Shown one piece after another: positions 63,265 to 64,000 of a stretch of DNA of 64,000 nt. The notes beneath the pieces are model-generated. The model was given only the letters and a program-made list of their open reading frames with translations, did no database searches and was not told the origin of the DNA. The translations under genes were made by a program, and so were the position numbers. Numbering within the stretch: position 1 is the first letter of the stretch; each line of letters begins with the position of its first letter. Source of the stretch: Neglectibacter sp. X58 (GTDB lineage: Bacteria; Bacillota; Clostridia; Oscillospirales; Acutalibacteraceae); contig NZ_QWEO01000001.1 in the NCBI RefSeq assembly GCF_009936035.1, positions 62,001-126,000 on the forward strand, read 5' to 3'.

Positions 63265-64000
63265 TCAGTCGTGGAACCTTGTTACAATATGCTTTTCGCT
63301 GTTTTCCGGGGAATAGGCAAACTCCTCCATATGCGCGCCCTTGAAAAAGTAAACGGGCTTTGCGGGCTTTGCAGAGGGGCCTTCAAAAGTTTCGATGATA
63401 ATCAGCTTGATTTTCATGCGGCTGGGCAGGATGCTCTTAATAAACACGCTGGCCTGCTGCCCGGGGAAGATGTTTTCCTTCAGTTCCGCAAGGCCCGCCA
63501 GGTTAGGGGCAAGCTCCACGAACACGCCGTAATTTTCAATGCTGCGTATGACGCCTCCCACAGTTTCCCCAGCCCGGAAGGACTGGACGTTTTCCTCCCA
63601 GGTGCCTAAAAGCTCTTTATGGGTCAGGGTGATGCGCTGGTTTTCCCGGGATTTCACCACAGCCCGGATGTCCATCCCCGGCAGGAAGCGCTCCCTGGGG
63701 TGCTCAATGCGGGAAACAGAGATGGAGTCGATGGGCAGCAGGGACACAATGCCGCAGCCGATATCGGCAAACACCCCAAAAGGCTCAATATGGGTGACCC
63801 GGGCGTCTATCACGTCTCCAGGGACAAGGCCAGCTATGTATTCGTCCCGGCACTTCTCCTGGGCGGCCCGGCGGGAGAGCAGGGCTGTGACGCGGCCCTG
63901 GCTGTCCCGGATAAAGTCCTGCACCAGAAAGCACACAGGGCGGTTCACCCGGGATATTACGGCAATATCCCGCACTGTGCCCTCCCGTATGCCCAAGGCC
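63265..64000 (-). CDS. S1 RNA-binding-domain protein, 5' end outside window
   Basis: At least 244 residues. Two S1-like domains: VPGDVIDARVTHIEPFGVFADIGCGIVSLL and RAGETVGGVIRSIENYGVFVELAPNLAGLAEL, with IRAVVKSRENQRITLTHKELLGTWEEN between. Resembles the ribosomal-protein-S1-like proteins of Clostridia. The first bases of the gene probably lie beyond base 64000; the visible TTG at 63996 is not supported as a start. Confidence 0.8.
   Translation of the reverse strand, partial: ALGIREGTVRDIAVISRVNRPVCFLVQDFIRDSQGRVTALLSRRAAQEKCRDEYIAGLVPGDVIDARVTHIEPFGVFADIGCGIVSLLPIDSISVSRIEHPRERFLPGMDIRAVVKSRENQRITLTHKELLGTWEENVQSFRAGETVGGVIRSIENYGVFVELAPNLAGLAELKENIFPGQQASVFIKSILPSRMKIKLIIIETFEGPSAKPAKPVYFFKGAHMEEFAYSPENSEKHIVTRFHD

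Noticed and set aside
1-64000. CRISPR array, rRNA, tRNA genes, transposons or integrase
   Set aside because: No regularly spaced direct repeats, no conserved rRNA or tRNA sequences and no recognisable transposase or recombinase frames were seen.

Overview
The window reads as chromosome of a high-GC, spore-forming, Gram-positive anaerobe of the class Clostridia. An Oscillospiraceae/Ruminococcaceae-like gut organism is my best guess. The support is a PolC-type replicative polymerase, the MEP isoprenoid genes dxr and ispG, sporulation genes (yabP, yabQ, a YlmC/YmxH protein, a SpoVB-like flippase), a two-subunit indolepyruvate:ferredoxin oxidoreductase, citramalate synthase and strong AGGAGG-type ribosome binding sites. 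No rRNA, tRNA, CRISPR array, transposase or integrase was seen.

Layout. 1-10.8 kb (+): the conserved block frr-uppS-cdsA-dxr-rseP-ispG, a histidine-phosphatase-family gene and polC. 11-18.5 kb (+): a histidine operon hisZ-hisG-hisD-(unknown)-hisC-hisB-hisAI-hisE followed by a methyltransferase-like gene. In it hisA is fused to hisI, and hisH and hisF are absent. 18.5-19.7 kb (-): two TM2-domain membrane proteins. 20-29 kb (+): a compact phage-derived locus (portal, capsid protease, decoration protein, capsid, connectors, gpN-like/LysM protein, baseplate hub, spike, gp25, J and gp48-like proteins). It has no recognisable terminase, sheath, tube, tape measure, lysis or integration gene, yet every frame is open.

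29-46 kb: ylmC, cimA (-), trmB (-), a patatin-like lipase, a CNNM/CorC protein, two tandem secreted polysaccharide deacetylases with S-layer anchors, a Gfo/Idh/MocA oxidoreductase (-), an XRE-cupin regulator with an acyl-CoA synthetase, and a minus-strand group metG-DUF3784-tatD-radical SAM. 46.7-53.7 kb (+): a pyridoxal kinase-like gene and an aryl-acid cluster paaK-iorA-iorB-paaK-GNAT-ACT. 54-58.5 kb (+): a SpoVB-like flippase, HU, rqcP-yabP-yabQ-divIC-S1, the usual sporulation/division neighbourhood. 58.6-64 kb: a fumarase alpha subunit, hpf, and small regulatory, GH172-like, GNAT and S1-domain genes.

The most unusual signal lies between genes. At least four intergenic sites fold on paper into a four-way junction: one closing stem and three hairpins, mostly with 3-nt loops, and no unpaired base at the junction. 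Their primary sequences differ greatly (6207-6289, 21206-21287, 40036-40110, 56281-56365), and a looser, A/T-rich version is at 60155-60253. A second family is an about 85-nt leader that recurs just before the start codons of hisE and iorA, and in more divergent form before the SpoVB-like gene and a small lipoprotein gene. A third family is a long hairpin with a shared flank (6317-6371, 42866-42917, fragment at 44219).
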